From JAWLHA01 sp041690535 (GTDB lineage Bacteria > Pseudomonadota > Gammaproteobacteria > Thiohalomonadales > Thiohalomonadaceae): a stretch of 46,414 nt of DNA. Below, piece after piece: positions 15,144-24,575 of this stretch (the stretch's first letter is position 1; the number at the start of each line of letters is the position of its first letter). A program made the position numbers and the translations under genes. The notes under the pieces are model-generated. The model saw nothing but the letters and a program-made list of their open reading frames with translations, was not told the origin of the DNA and searched no databases. The stretch is taken from assembly GCA_041690535.1 (NCBI GenBank), contig JAWLHA010000033.1, positions 1-46,414 of the forward strand, read 5' to 3'.

Positions 15144-17283
15144 CCTGATCGACCTCCGCATCTTCGGGGAGAACAAAGCGGAAGGAGAGTCCCCCTTGCG
15201 GGCTTGGACCGACCCCGATGTCGCCGCCGTGGGCCTCGATGATGGTGCGGCAGATGGCCAGCCCCATTCCCATACCGTCCGACTTGGTGGTGTAGAAGGG
15301 GCGGAACAGCTTCTCCAGTTCGGCCTGTTGCACCCCCGGCCCGCGATCGCTCACCACCACGGCCACGCCGCCCGCCGGGTCACGTTCGATGCGCACGTCG
15401 AGCCGCTTCTCCTCCGGCGCGGTGTCGGTCATCGCCTGCACGGCATTGAGCATGAGGTTGAGCAGTACCTGCTGGATCTGGATGGCATCGGCCGGTACCC
15501 GGGGGAGATGGGGCTCCGCCTCGAACACCACCTCCACCTGTTCGCGCTGGGCCTGGACGCTGAGCAGTTCGAGGGCTTGGCGCGCCAGCTCGCTCAGGTC
15601 GACCGCCGCGGTGGAGGGTTTGCCCTTGGAGACGAAACTGCGCATTTTGCGGATGATCTCCCCGGCCAGTTTTCCCTGGCTGGAGATCTTGTCCAGGGCG
15701 AACAGCAGCGGCTCCGGATCGGTGTTGCCGGCCTTGATGCGCTGGATGCAGCCTCCGGCAAAGTTGACGATGGTCGCAAGGGGTTGGTTGACCTCGTGGG
15801 CCAGGGTGGCGGCCATCTCGCCCAGGAGACTCAGGCGGTCCATGTGGGCAAGCTCTTCCTGAAGGCGACTCGCCTGGGCCTCGGCCTGTTTGCGCTGGGT
15901 GATGTCTTCCTTCACCGCGATGAAGTGGCTGATCTCCCCATTTTGGGCCCGAACGGGCGAGATGGAGGCAGACTCGCAAAAGGGGGTGCCGTCCTTGCGC
16001 AGGTTCCGGAACTCCCCGCGCCAGTCATTGCCGCCACGGATGGTTTGCCACAGCTTGCGGTACTCGTCCGTCTCCTTGGTGCCCGACTTGAGGAAGCGGG
16101 GGTTGCGCCCAATCACCTCCTCGGCGGTATAGCCGGTGAGCTTGGTGAATTTCGGATTGACGTACTCGATGTTGCCCCTGACGTCGGTGATGACCACCGA
16201 GGCAGGGCTCTGCTCCACGGCGCGGAACAGCAGAGTAAGGCGGGCTTCGATGCGCCTGCGCTCCTCGACCTCTTGCACCAGCTCCTCGGTGCGCTGGGCC
16301 ACCTTCTGCTCCAGCTCTTCCTGAGTCACGGCAACCTGCCGCTCCACCTTTCCGATGATCCGGCTGAAGAGGAGAAACAGCCCGATCACCACCGCCAGGG
16401 CAGTGATGACGATGATGAACAGCATCTGCCCGGTGTGCTCGTGGCGGGCCGTGACATCCTCCAGGATGACCAGGCGCCCCACCGGCAGACCGTCGGGGCC
16501 TGCGAGGGACATGGCGCCCGCGCGCATGCTTCGCGAACCGACGTGAAGTTCGTGATCCACCTGCCGGGGCGAATCCTGCAGTATCGTCTCGGCGACCGCG
16601 GCCACCTCGCCCTCCGCCAGCGTGGAGTGCACCAGCGCCATCGGCCCCACCCGGACGGCCGGGGATTTCTGCGGGGCCGGGAGGGCGTGTTCGTCCGCAA
16701 ACAGCAGAAGTTCGATCCCCAAGGTATCGCGCACCCGATCGAGCAGACGCTCGGTTTCCTGCCCCAGCTCCAGGTAGCCGAGCAGCTCGCCGTCGACCAC
16801 CCAGGGGGTCACCACCCGCAGGGTGAGTGTGCCCAGTGGTCCGAACTCGATCCCTGCGGCGCCACGGCCGCTCTCCAGCGCCTGTCGCAGGGTCCAGCGA
16901 TCGATGAGGTCCCCCGAGAGGTCGGGTTTGTGAACGCGCAGGAACACCCGCCCGTCCGGCTCGATGAAGTAGAAGTGGGTGATGGGATTGTGCTGGCGCA
17001 GTTGGTCAAAGAGGGGGGCGGACTCCTCGAGCAGGCGCTCACGGTCCCGCGACAGATAGGCCTGCCGCAGCGGCCCGTCGCGGCTGATCACCGTGGCAAT
17101 CCCTTGCAGCAGATGCACCTCCTGCTGCACCCCCAGGCTGTAGAGGTCCTGCACCGAGCCGAGTCGCCGCTGCATGTCCCGCCGATCGGTCTGCTCATGC
17201 TCCCAGTAGTAGGTCGCGACGAACGCGCCGACGAGGAGGGAGATGATCACGAGGATCGGGAAGAGAATGGAGCGCTTGAACAT
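15133..17283 (-). CDS. Membrane sensor histidine kinase with extracytoplasmic Cache-like domain and PAS (FixL-like)
   Basis: A 716-residue kinase. A transmembrane helix (6-27), an extracytoplasmic Cache-like sensor (about 30-285, with HFYFIEPDGRVFLRVHKPDL), a second transmembrane helix (288-310) and a coiled coil (315-350) come first. A PAS domain (350-465, with PAC motif ISHFIAVKEDITQRKQAE), the phosphoacceptor helix (His496 in TLAHEVNQPLA) and an ATPase domain (about 600-710, DRGPGV and GMGMGLAICRTI) follow. It resembles FixL/DctB-type kinases paired with FixJ-like regulators. The ligand is not known; the Cache layout suggests an extracytoplasmic small molecule. It is first in the operon kinase - FixJ-like regulator - lone receiver. 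The 174-base gap upstream contains the terminator of the preceding gene. Confidence 0.92.
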   Translation of the reverse strand: MFKRSILFPILVIISLLVGAFVATYYWEHEQTDRRDMQRRLGSVQDLYSLGVQQEVHLLQGIATVISRDGPLRQAYLSRDRERLLEESAPLFDQLRQHNPITHFYFIEPDGRVFLRVHKPDLSGDLIDRWTLRQALESGRGAAGIEFGPLGTLTLRVVTPWVVDGELLGYLELGQETERLLDRVRDTLGIELLLFADEHALPAPQKSPAVRVGPMALVHSTLAEGEVAAVAETILQDSPRQVDHELHVGSRSMRAGAMSLAGPDGLPVGRLVILEDVTARHEHTGQMLFIIVITALAVVIGLFLLFSRIIGKVERQVAVTQEELEQKVAQRTEELVQEVEERRRIEARLTLLFRAVEQSPASVVITDVRGNIEYVNPKFTKLTGYTAEEVIGRNPRFLKSGTKETDEYRKLWQTIRGGNDWRGEFRNLRKDGTPFCESASISPVRAQNGEISHFIAVKEDITQRKQAEAQASRLQEELAHMDRLSLLGEMAATLAHEVNQPLATIVNFAGGCIQRIKAGNTDPEPLLFALDKISSQGKLAGEIIRKMRSFVSKGKPSTAAVDLSELARQALELLSVQAQREQVEVVFEAEPHLPRVPADAIQIQQVLLNLMLNAVQAMTDTAPEEKRLDVRIERDPAGGVAVVVSDRGPGVQQAELEKLFRPFYTTKSDGMGMGLAICRTIIEAHGGDIGVGPSPQGGLSFRFVLPEDAEVDQDAA

Positions 17284-17414
17284 GGGAGACGACTAACGTG
17301 CGGTAGTGGATCTCTTTCTACACGATTTCAGGGGGATCTCCAAGTTTTTGGCGCCGAAATGCATGTTGAATCCGTCCGGGGCTGTTGCCCTCAGCCAGCG
17401 TCGCTCGGGAAAGG

Positions 17415-17440
17415 GGCCGGCCCCCTCCAGGGGGCCGGCC
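17415..17440 (-). terminator. Rho-independent-like terminator after the lipoprotein gene
   Basis: A perfect 11-base-pair stem, GGCCGGCCCCC with GGGGGCCGGCC, around the loop TCCA. It starts 17 bases beyond the lipoprotein stop codon (17458) on the minus strand. The following run of T is short, so termination may be partial. It separates the lipoprotein/TraF pair from the sensor-kinase operon. Confidence 0.65.
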
Positions 17441-17457
17441 GAGGCGTCTGTTTCCGC

Positions 17458-18978
17458 TTACTGGAAGCAGGCCGAGGAGGTGGCGGGGACGGTTGTGGCC
17501 TCCTGGAAGGCATCAGGGGTCGTGCTCCACTCCTCCATGCCCTCATCGCCGTAGTCGTAACCGAACCGCCAGCTGGTGTCGGTCTTCTCCAAACTCTTCA
17601 GCATCAGAGCCTGGCGGCTGTTGACGATGGTGGCGTTCATCAGCACACGGTAATCACCCAGGCGCGACCAGCTGCCTTCGAACCGCATGGATTCGCGGGA
17701 CACGCTGTCTCCCTGGTAGTCGACGCAGAGGGTGAGGGCCCCGTCCTGACCGAAATAGAGATCTGCCTTGTCCTCGTTCTGAGTGCGAACGGAGAGCATC
17801 TTGCCCGCCAGGGAGGGCAATGCCCGGTTGGCATCATAGTTCGGGATGTCGCCTTCGGTGGTACCGGCAGCCACGGTCGATTCCACTTCGGAGAGGTCGG
17901 AATGGTCGTTGAGCTTGTCGCGATAACCCTGACTGCGCGACAGGGCCACGGCGTTAACCACCTCCTCGGCCGGCTTGTTCTTGCGCACCTTCATGGCGAC
18001 CACCTCGACGGCACGGGCCCGCTTCTTGAGTTCGGCCTCGTCGGCCGCATCGGCGAAGTCAACCGCGCGGGCCATCTCGCCGGCGTTGGTGTCCACACCC
18101 GTCATGTCGGCCAGGGCCGTGCCGTACTCCGTGGCCAAGGCAGCATTCAGCGCACCGATAATGGCGGTGATGGGCCGGTTGTCCGCGGAGAAGAACCCGT
18201 CGGCATCGAAGGTGGGATAACCGGAGGCCCGCCACTCCTGCGCGAACTGCTGGTAGACACGGGGCGTCAGGTCGGCGGGGACTTCTGCATTCATCTGCTG
18301 GTAGCGGGCACGCAGGTTGACGGCCACCGCATCGACCACCTTATGCACCTGGAGCGCCGTGCGAATCAGCTCGCGCCGAGCATCGTCAAGGTTGGTGCCG
18401 ATGTCCTTGAAGAAGTCGGAACGCAGATCCATCTCGGTCAGGCCCAGCTCACGGCCCGCTTCGATGGCATCGATGAGGTGCTGCACCTCGTCCTCGGCCA
18501 GATAGGCCAACAGCGTGGTGAGAGGGGTGCTGATGAATGCAATCACCTCACCGTCGACCGTGGTCTCCATGCCCATGCTGCCGCTGAACGGCTCGCCGGT
18601 GAGCACATCATAGCCCCCTTCGGTCCGTACCAGGATCTTGCTGCCCTTCTCCAGGTTGGTGGCCCTGAGGCAGAAGTCCTGCTGCTCGGCGGTGGCGGTA
18701 TCGGCACAGTAGTTGGTGCCGTCCGCCCCCACCCCGATATTACCGTCATTGTCCGTCATCGCCCGCGGCTCCCAGCTGTCGAGCACGCCGTCGCGATTGG
18801 TGTCCACATAGACCAATGCGCGGGCCACGTAGCCGTCCACCACGGTGCCGCTCAGTTTGGCCGCCGCCAGGATGTTGGGATCGGTGCCGCCGGAGTCCTG
18901 CGAAGAGGAACCGCACGCCGCAAGTCCCACCCCAGCGCCGACGAGCGCCACCGCCTGTGCCAGTTTGTTCATTTTCAT
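17458..18978 (-). CDS. Large lipoprotein of unknown function, paired with the TraF-like gene
   Basis: A 506-residue predicted lipoprotein: lipobox LAACG with Cys22 followed by a serine/glycine linker. An early segment, KLSGTVVDGYVARALVYVDT then NRDGVLDSWEP, looks like a carboxypeptidase-regulatory-like or EF-hand-like module (DTNRDGVLDSWE could bind calcium). The long remainder is helical and charged, with a C-terminal part ending in Cys (TVPATSSACFQ). AAGGAGAAG lies just upstream of the ATG. The gene begins 31 bases after the TraF-like stop, so the two are one transcript and probably one envelope assembly. Function not recognised. Confidence 0.85.
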   Translation of the reverse strand: MKMNKLAQAVALVGAGVGLAACGSSSQDSGGTDPNILAAAKLSGTVVDGYVARALVYVDTNRDGVLDSWEPRAMTDNDGNIGVGADGTNYCADTATAEQQDFCLRATNLEKGSKILVRTEGGYDVLTGEPFSGSMGMETTVDGEVIAFISTPLTTLLAYLAEDEVQHLIDAIEAGRELGLTEMDLRSDFFKDIGTNLDDARRELIRTALQVHKVVDAVAVNLRARYQQMNAEVPADLTPRVYQQFAQEWRASGYPTFDADGFFSADNRPITAIIGALNAALATEYGTALADMTGVDTNAGEMARAVDFADAADEAELKKRARAVEVVAMKVRKNKPAEEVVNAVALSRSQGYRDKLNDHSDLSEVESTVAAGTTEGDIPNYDANRALPSLAGKMLSVRTQNEDKADLYFGQDGALTLCVDYQGDSVSRESMRFEGSWSRLGDYRVLMNATIVNSRQALMLKSLEKTDTSWRFGYDYGDEGMEEWSTTPDAFQEATTVPATSSACFQ

Positions 18979-19009
18979 CGTTTTCTTCTCCTTGATTCCC
19001 GCCTGCGCT

Positions 19010-20308
19010 TTAGAAGGTCACTTCGAGGCCTAAATTTGCCGCCAAGGAGCGGGGCATCGTCTCCCCGTCAATCTCGGTGGACTCCAGCCCGTAGGCGACG
19101 TCGAGGTTCATCACCTTGAAAAGTGTCAATCCCACCATGGCCTCGCTGAGCTGAGTGCCTGCCATGTTCTGGCGGTAGCCGAGGCGGAGCCCGGGGATGA
19201 GCCAGCTGTCGGTCGCGTAGGCCGCGCTGATGCTGGCGTGCTGGATTTCATTGCCGAGCAGATCGCGGACCACAGAGGTGTCGTACGAGCCGCCGATGAG
19301 CCAGTTACGACTCTTGGAGTAGAGTGCCGCCTCCAGTTTGACCTGGGGATCCATGGTGTGCGTCTCCGTCAGGTCGATGCGATCGGCGTAAGACTGGGCC
19401 AGAAAGCACGCATCCTGCTCCGAGCCGGCCGGCAGCGACGCACAGTTCTGGCCGATGGACTCGTAATTGAACGCGGGCGAGTTGGCGTTCAGCAGCGTGG
19501 CGCCGACACGGTAGTGGTCGCTGACCCACAACAGACCGGCATCGAGGCCGACGGCACTGCTGTAGACGAAGTCGCGGTCGTATTCGTCCCGCACCGCCTC
19601 GCTGACATCGTCATCTTCCATGGCTTTCAGCCCCAGCAAGGTCTTGCGCAAACCGAGGTTCATGTATTTGAGGCGCGTCCCGGCATAGAGATTACCGCCA
19701 TCGCCTTTCAGCAGGGGGAAGCTGTAGCCCAGCGAGACTTCCTTTTGCATCCCGCCCTTGACGTAGAGGGCGGTGTTGGTGTCGATGTCCTGCTTCTGCG
19801 TGTTGTAGGTGAGCTCACCGTCCAGCACGGTCATCTGCCCCTGCACCGAAACGCTGGCGTCGAGCACCAGACTACCCTTGAGCCCACGGTGGGTGATGAC
19901 CAACGGCATCAGGGGGATCTGGGCACTTCCGCCGAAGCGCACGTAGCCATCCTCGCCCATCTGCTTCAGCAAATCATCGAACTCGGTGATGATGCGCTCC
20001 GCATCCTCCTTGGTGAGATCGTTGCGATCCAGTTCGGCCGTCAGGCGATCCAGATCGTCCACCATGGAGTCGACGGGACCCACCTCGTAACCGGCTCCCA
20101 CGGAGCCCAGCAGCCCGAAACGGTACTGGTTCTCTCCGGACTCCAGGGCGACCGCACCTGCTGCGGGGTTGGCAATGCTGGACATGAGGGTCTGACCATT
20201 GCTGATGGGCCCGTAGGTCAGGTTAGGCCCGGGCTGGTGAAAAACGGGTGCGGCGGTGACGGTAGCGGTGGGCACCACGAGGGCCAGGGTCAATAAGGGG
20301 CGCTTCAT
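19010..20308 (-). CDS. TraF-like (TraF_2) outer-membrane beta-barrel protein
   Basis: A 432-residue exported protein resembling the family annotated as plasmid transfer operon TraF protein. A signal peptide (MKRPLLTLALVVPTATVTAA) is followed by a short unique region, a helical insertion (about 80-125: DDLDRLTAELDRNDLTKEDA) and beta strands with alternating aromatic residues ending in LGLEVTF, a typical outer-membrane C-terminal strand with final Phe. ATG 20308 is preferred over 20317 because GAGG at 20318-20321 then has good spacing. Outside plasmids such proteins are common in aquatic gammaproteobacteria and their role is unknown; no conjugation genes are nearby. It leads the operon with the lipoprotein downstream. 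Confidence 0.8.
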   Translation of the reverse strand: MKRPLLTLALVVPTATVTAAPVFHQPGPNLTYGPISNGQTLMSSIANPAAGAVALESGENQYRFGLLGSVGAGYEVGPVDSMVDDLDRLTAELDRNDLTKEDAERIITEFDDLLKQMGEDGYVRFGGSAQIPLMPLVITHRGLKGSLVLDASVSVQGQMTVLDGELTYNTQKQDIDTNTALYVKGGMQKEVSLGYSFPLLKGDGGNLYAGTRLKYMNLGLRKTLLGLKAMEDDDVSEAVRDEYDRDFVYSSAVGLDAGLLWVSDHYRVGATLLNANSPAFNYESIGQNCASLPAGSEQDACFLAQSYADRIDLTETHTMDPQVKLEAALYSKSRNWLIGGSYDTSVVRDLLGNEIQHASISAAYATDSWLIPGLRLGYRQNMAGTQLSEAMVGLTLFKVMNLDVAYGLESTEIDGETMPRSLAANLGLEVTF

Positions 20309-20458
20309 TCTGCTCATCCTCGCATAATTTTTTTTAGGAACTTCCCCGATGGTGGGACTCGCCCATTCTACAGTCGTCGCAACGTGCTGTCCTCTGAGCA
20401 AAGTCAAAGTTCCTTGTAAGGTTTTTTGCGATCCCGTTCAACTTTATTCGATGAGAGG

Positions 20459-20497
20459 CAGGGTGAACGCATGCCGGCGTCACGGCCGTGTTGTGAG
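20459..20497 (+). repeat. Dispersed repeat family, copy B (left end only)
   Basis: CAGGGTGAACGCATGCC followed by CGTCACGGCCGTGTTGTGAG matches the left terminus and core of copies G and H at 38.28 and 38.40 kb; the rest is absent or diverged. It lies in the 379-base region between the divergent TraF-like and aspartyl-protease genes; I see no gene in that gap. Confidence 0.8.
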
Positions 20498-20687
20498 AAA
20501 AACGCCGATCAAATCCACTTTCGTCGCTCCCGCGAAGGAGGGAGCCCAGAGCATGATGAATCAATCAGCGTTTCCTGAGCGATGAGAGGTGTTCGGAGGG
20601 CCGTTCCCGGAACTGTGACGGGGTTGACCGCCGAGCGTGATGGAGGGCCGTTCTTCGGGAGGGACCGCGCGTAGAGTGGGGCCCACT

Positions 20688-21200
20688 ATGAAGACGCTAA
20701 CCAAATCCATCGCAATCACTCTGGGGCTGTGCGCCAGCATCACGGCAGGCGCCGGCGAATTCGACGCAACCATTCCCATGCACGATCGGGGGGCAGCCAC
20801 CTACTATGTGCCGGGCCAGATCCAGGGATTGGGGGATGTGGAGTTCATGGTGGACACCGGTTCGGGTTACCTCGCCATTAATGAGGTGACCCTTAAAGCC
20901 CTCCAGACCAACGGTCAGGCCCGTTATGTGAAGAAACTGACGGGGATTCTGGCCAACGGTACCGAGGTGGTGGTCCCGGTGTACGCCATCGGTCGGTTGG
21001 AGCTCGGCGGCAAATGCGCCATCGAAAATGTGGAGGCGGCAGTCTTTCCGGGCAAAACCCGCTTCATCCTGGGGCTCAGTGCCCTGGCGAAGGCCTCTCC
21101 GTTCATCTTTTCGGTCGACCCGCCGCAGTTGGTGCTGAGCCACTGCATGGCCGATGCCGAGACTCCGGCAAACAGCGAAAAGGTGGCGGCGAGAGAGTGA
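20688..21200 (+). CDS. Retropepsin-like (clan AA) aspartic protease, periplasmic
   Basis: A 170-residue exported protein with a signal peptide (MKTLTKSIAITLGLCASITA) and a single retropepsin-like domain. The catalytic motif is FMVDTGSGYLAI (Asp56), followed by the hydrophobic strand FILGLSALAKASPF that resembles the second conserved (ILG) motif. Proteins of this fold work as dimers of one domain, processing or turning over envelope proteins; substrates are unknown. ATG 20688 has only a weak ribosome binding site, but it gives the natural signal peptide. It is monocistronic and divergent from the TraF-like gene. Confidence 0.85.
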   Translation: MKTLTKSIAITLGLCASITAGAGEFDATIPMHDRGAATYYVPGQIQGLGDVEFMVDTGSGYLAINEVTLKALQTNGQARYVKKLTGILANGTEVVVPVYAIGRLELGGKCAIENVEAAVFPGKTRFILGLSALAKASPFIFSVDPPQLVLSHCMADAETPANSEKVAARE

Positions 21201-21215
21201 TCTCCACCTTGGTCG

Positions 21216-21285
21216 CCCGAATGGAACGAAGCGGAATCCGGGATGGCCGTGCCGCAGCCCCGGTTTCCACATCGTTCCATCCGGG
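21216..21285. repeat. Palindromic repeat of the ATGGAACGA type
   Basis: CCCGAATGGAACGA at 21216-21229 pairs with TCGTTCCATCCGGG at 21272-21285 (13 of 14 positions), with a 42-base middle containing AGCGGAATCCGGGATGGC. Similar sequences are, to my memory, dispersed in many proteobacteria and give spurious peptides reading ARMERSGIRD. It lies between convergent genes (aspartyl protease and mechanosensitive channel) and may also act as a bidirectional terminator. Confidence 0.7.
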
Positions 21286-21355
21286 CCAAGGGGACCGTGC
21301 AGAAGAGGGGTGAAGGGCCGCCCGGTCCCGGGCCGGGCCGCCGGGACAAACGGGC

Positions 21356-24300
21356 CTAACCCATCCTGCCGGTTTCGGGGTCGCCCCCGGCCGGGACCGG
21401 CTCCGCCTGCGGCGGGTGCTGTCCCATGGCAGGCCACTCTCTGACGTAAATGTCGCGCTGCGGATAGGGGATGGTGATTCCCGCCGCCTTGAGGCGATCC
21501 CACACGGCGAACAGGACGTCCGACTTCACCTGCAGGCGGCGCGCCTTGCGCACATCCGTGAAGTATTGCACCCAGAAGTCCACGGATGAGTCGCCGAACC
21601 CGCTGAGCCACACCTGCGGCCGCGGCGTATCCATCACGTCGGGGTGGGAGTACACCGCCTCCAGAAGGACATCCGCGGCGCGATGGGGGTCATCCTGATA
21701 GCTGATGCGGATGTTGAGCACCGTCCGTACCACGTTGTCGCTGTGGGTCCAGTTGGTAAAGGAGCCCGAGACGATATCGGCGTTCGGGATGATGACGTCC
21801 TGATTGTCCCAGGTGGTCACGGTCACCGACCGGATGCCGATGCGGCTCACCTCCCCCTCCTTGTCCCCGATGGTCACCCAGTCCCCCGCCCGTAGCGGCC
21901 GCTCCGCCAGCAGGATGATGCCACTGACGAAGTTGTTGGCGATGGTCTGCAGGCCAAACCCAATCCCGACCCCCAACGCCCCGGCAAAGATCGCGAGGCT
22001 CGTGAGGTCAAGGCCCAGCGTGTTGAGGGCGACCAGCAGTCCCAGCAGCACAAAGGCGTACTGGGAGAAGACGGAGAGGCTGTTGCGCACCCCCAGATCG
22101 GCCACGTCCGCATACAGCCAACGATAGGTAAACTGCCGGATCCAGCGCCCGAGCCAGACGGTAAGGACCACAATGCTGAGCGTCCCAAGCAGGTGGGCGG
22201 TGTTGATGGTCGACTGCCCCACCGTGAGCAGCGGGTGGCTGAGCCACAGAGTGAGAAAGGCCACCACGTCCGATTTGGCATCCCAACCGTAGAGCTGGAA
22301 CAGGGCGAACAGGGCGGTGATGAACAGCCCCAGGCGCATCACCCTGTGGATCGGCTCAACGATGCCCTGGGCCCACAACAGCCCTTGGGCGGAGTGGAGG
22401 TTGATCTTGTCCTTTACCCGGTTGGCGAAATCGCGCAGCAGCGCCCGCAGCACCAGCCAGACCACCGCGACCGCCATGAACATGGCCAGATACTGCGCCA
22501 TCACCCAGGCGAGATTGATGTAGCCCGCAAGTCCGAGGATGGCCGCGACAAGCATCGAGGCGGGGATGGCGAAATCCACCAGTCGCACCAGCTGCAGCCA
22601 ATGCCGCCCCTGCAGGCGCTCTTCGGCCACCTCCATGAGGAGCGGGTGCACGTGCAGCCCCACATAGGCGGGGAAGAGCAAGTACAGCATGAAGACCCGA
22701 TCCAGGAGGTCGCGCAGCGCCGGTGTGAGCAAGCCCAGGTGCCCCAGGAGCAGCACGGCGCTGAAACCGGCGCCCCCGATCCCCGCGGCGACCACCAGCC
22801 GGTAGAGTCCGGGGCGGCGTCTTTCGAGGGGAACCAGGGGGGAATTGAGCAGCCAGCGGGCCAGGCCCACCAGGAGGCGCGTGCCGACCCACAGGCCGGC
22901 AGTCGCCGCGAACACCGCCAGGCCGGGGGCTGTCACCTCCGTGATCCAGGCGGCCCAGAGCAGGATCCCGAACAGGGGGATGGCGAAGCGGTTGGCCAAG
23001 AGAAGATCGGCCGTGACCAGTTTGGCCTTAGCCGCGAACGACCCCGCAGGCTCGGCCCGGGCGCCGTGGCGTTCCGCCACCCGCAAGAACAGGAAGCAAA
23101 TCGCGACCCAGAACACTTCGGCAATGACCAGCATCAGCCACTGGCCCGAGTCCGCCCGCTGCAGGGCCGCCGAAAGGCCTCGGAAGGTGTCCGCCACGGC
23201 GCTGGCGGCGGTGGCGGGCAGACGCCCGATCTCCTCCGCCAGACCGCTCCACGCCGGCGCCTCGGCGGGGAGCACGTGACGCACGGTGAGCCCCCGCCGC
23301 ACGGTGGATTTGTAGGCCTCTTCGGTTTGAATGCGGCTGGAATCGATGGTGGCGAGCACCGGCTCGATGGTCTTCAACTGAGCCTGAAAGCGGCTGATGA
23401 GTTCGTTGAGGACGCGCTGCTCGGCAGCCACCTGCTTGCGGCTCTCCGGCTCGAGCTCGCGCCGTTTGTCCATCACCTGAAGCTGCTGCTCCAGGACCGA
23501 GAGCTTGCGGGCCGTGATGGTGTGCGCGGAGAGCAGATCGAGCCCCAACTGATGGAGCCCTTCCAGGGCGGTGCGCAACTGCCCCTCACCGCCCTCGGCC
23601 GCCTGCTCCTCCCACCGCGCCAGCTCATGGCGGGCCCGGGCGGTCTTGATCTCCAGCTGGGCCAGGTAGGCGGACTCCTCCGCCTCCGTGAGCCGGGTCT
23701 GCAGGAGGTGGCGTCGCCCGCCCTCGGCCGCTTCCGCGGAGAGTTGCCGGAGCTGTTCTCGCAGGTCGGCGGCGCGGCCCATCGCCTCCTCCTGCTCCTT
23801 CTGCTTGCGTTTGGAAAAGTCCTCCAGCGCCTCCCGGCGGGTGGCCTCCTGCTGGAGACGGTGGCGCTCCCGCAAGGCGCCGAGCCACTCCTCGGCCAGC
23901 CGCAGCTGCTCCTCCATCAACTCACGGTGGCGCACCACGTTGGTCACATGCTGCTGCTCGATGGCAAGCTGCGCCTTTTTGCTCTCCAGCCGCGCCTCGG
24001 CCTCGGCAATGGCCGGTTTGGCGCCCCCGGAACGGGCCGGTTCCCGGGTGCCCGCCAGCATCGCCTTGAGCCGTTCCTCCTGCTGGCGGATTTCGGCCTG
24101 AATGGCCGAGACCTCCCTCTCCGCCGCCAAACGATCCAGTGTTGCCGCCTCCACCTGGACCCGGGCCGCCTCCACCGCGAGGCGCGCCTCCTCCAGGTTG
24201 GCCTGCACCGTGGCCACCTCCGTCAGGGCCCGGCGCTGCTGCTGCAGCTCCCGTCGGCGCGCCTCCAGATCGCCCTTGACCTGGAACAGCATGGCCGCCT

Positions 24301-24457
24301 CCTCCTCAAGGGCCCGGCGCCGCCCTGCCAACGCATCCTCGGCCACGGCCTCGCCGGCTGGGGGCTGGGCAAAGCCCGCCCCGGACCAGCCAAGGCCGCT
24401 CCCGGCCACGAGGGCCAGGCAGAGAAGGACGAACACGTTCCGCACCCGCTGGATCAT
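21356..24457 (-). CDS. Large MscS-family mechanosensitive channel (MscK/KefA type)
   Basis: A 1033-residue channel. A signal peptide (about 1-30, ending GAGFAQ) is followed by a long periplasmic coiled coil (about 40-360, very rich in Ala, Glu, Arg and Leu), several transmembrane helices (about 440-790) and a C-terminal MscS core. The pore-lining helix is GLDLTSLAIFAGALGVGIGF (glycine/alanine pattern), then the beta domain VSGIILLAERPLRAGDWVTI and the cytoplasmic vestibule. Such channels release solutes when membrane tension rises. The start at 24457 has AGAGGA 7 bases upstream and gives a normal signal peptide; the frame extends 13 codons further. Length and domain order fit MscK-like proteins. 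Confidence 0.93.
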   Translation of the reverse strand: MIQRVRNVFVLLCLALVAGSGLGWSGAGFAQPPAGEAVAEDALAGRRRALEEEAAMLFQVKGDLEARRRELQQQRRALTEVATVQANLEEARLAVEAARVQVEAATLDRLAAEREVSAIQAEIRQQEERLKAMLAGTREPARSGGAKPAIAEAEARLESKKAQLAIEQQHVTNVVRHRELMEEQLRLAEEWLGALRERHRLQQEATRREALEDFSKRKQKEQEEAMGRAADLREQLRQLSAEAAEGGRRHLLQTRLTEAEESAYLAQLEIKTARARHELARWEEQAAEGGEGQLRTALEGLHQLGLDLLSAHTITARKLSVLEQQLQVMDKRRELEPESRKQVAAEQRVLNELISRFQAQLKTIEPVLATIDSSRIQTEEAYKSTVRRGLTVRHVLPAEAPAWSGLAEEIGRLPATAASAVADTFRGLSAALQRADSGQWLMLVIAEVFWVAICFLFLRVAERHGARAEPAGSFAAKAKLVTADLLLANRFAIPLFGILLWAAWITEVTAPGLAVFAATAGLWVGTRLLVGLARWLLNSPLVPLERRRPGLYRLVVAAGIGGAGFSAVLLLGHLGLLTPALRDLLDRVFMLYLLFPAYVGLHVHPLLMEVAEERLQGRHWLQLVRLVDFAIPASMLVAAILGLAGYINLAWVMAQYLAMFMAVAVVWLVLRALLRDFANRVKDKINLHSAQGLLWAQGIVEPIHRVMRLGLFITALFALFQLYGWDAKSDVVAFLTLWLSHPLLTVGQSTINTAHLLGTLSIVVLTVWLGRWIRQFTYRWLYADVADLGVRNSLSVFSQYAFVLLGLLVALNTLGLDLTSLAIFAGALGVGIGFGLQTIANNFVSGIILLAERPLRAGDWVTIGDKEGEVSRIGIRSVTVTTWDNQDVIIPNADIVSGSFTNWTHSDNVVRTVLNIRISYQDDPHRAADVLLEAVYSHPDVMDTPRPQVWLSGFGDSSVDFWVQYFTDVRKARRLQVKSDVLFAVWDRLKAAGITIPYPQRDIYVREWPAMGQHPPQAEPVPAGGDPETGRMG

Positions 24458-24575
24458 GCTGGATCCTCTGGTAGGCGCCGCCACCGGTGGTGGCACTCGG
24501 AGGTACTCGGTTTTGGACCGCTACGGCCCGGGCCTGCTCCCGTCGGCCCTGGCTGCAGGAACTGCCGCGCCCGGA

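Noticed and set aside
15106..19119. A 1337-codon plus-strand open frame opposite the regulator, kinase and lipoprotein genes
   Set aside because: The opposite strand holds well-recognised proteins over the same bases; the plus frame has low-complexity His/Gly/Leu-rich sequence typical of antisense frames in GC-rich DNA.
19010..20308. Evidence of a conjugative element from the TraF-like gene
   Set aside because: No other transfer, relaxase or pilus-transfer gene is present; this family is widespread on chromosomes.
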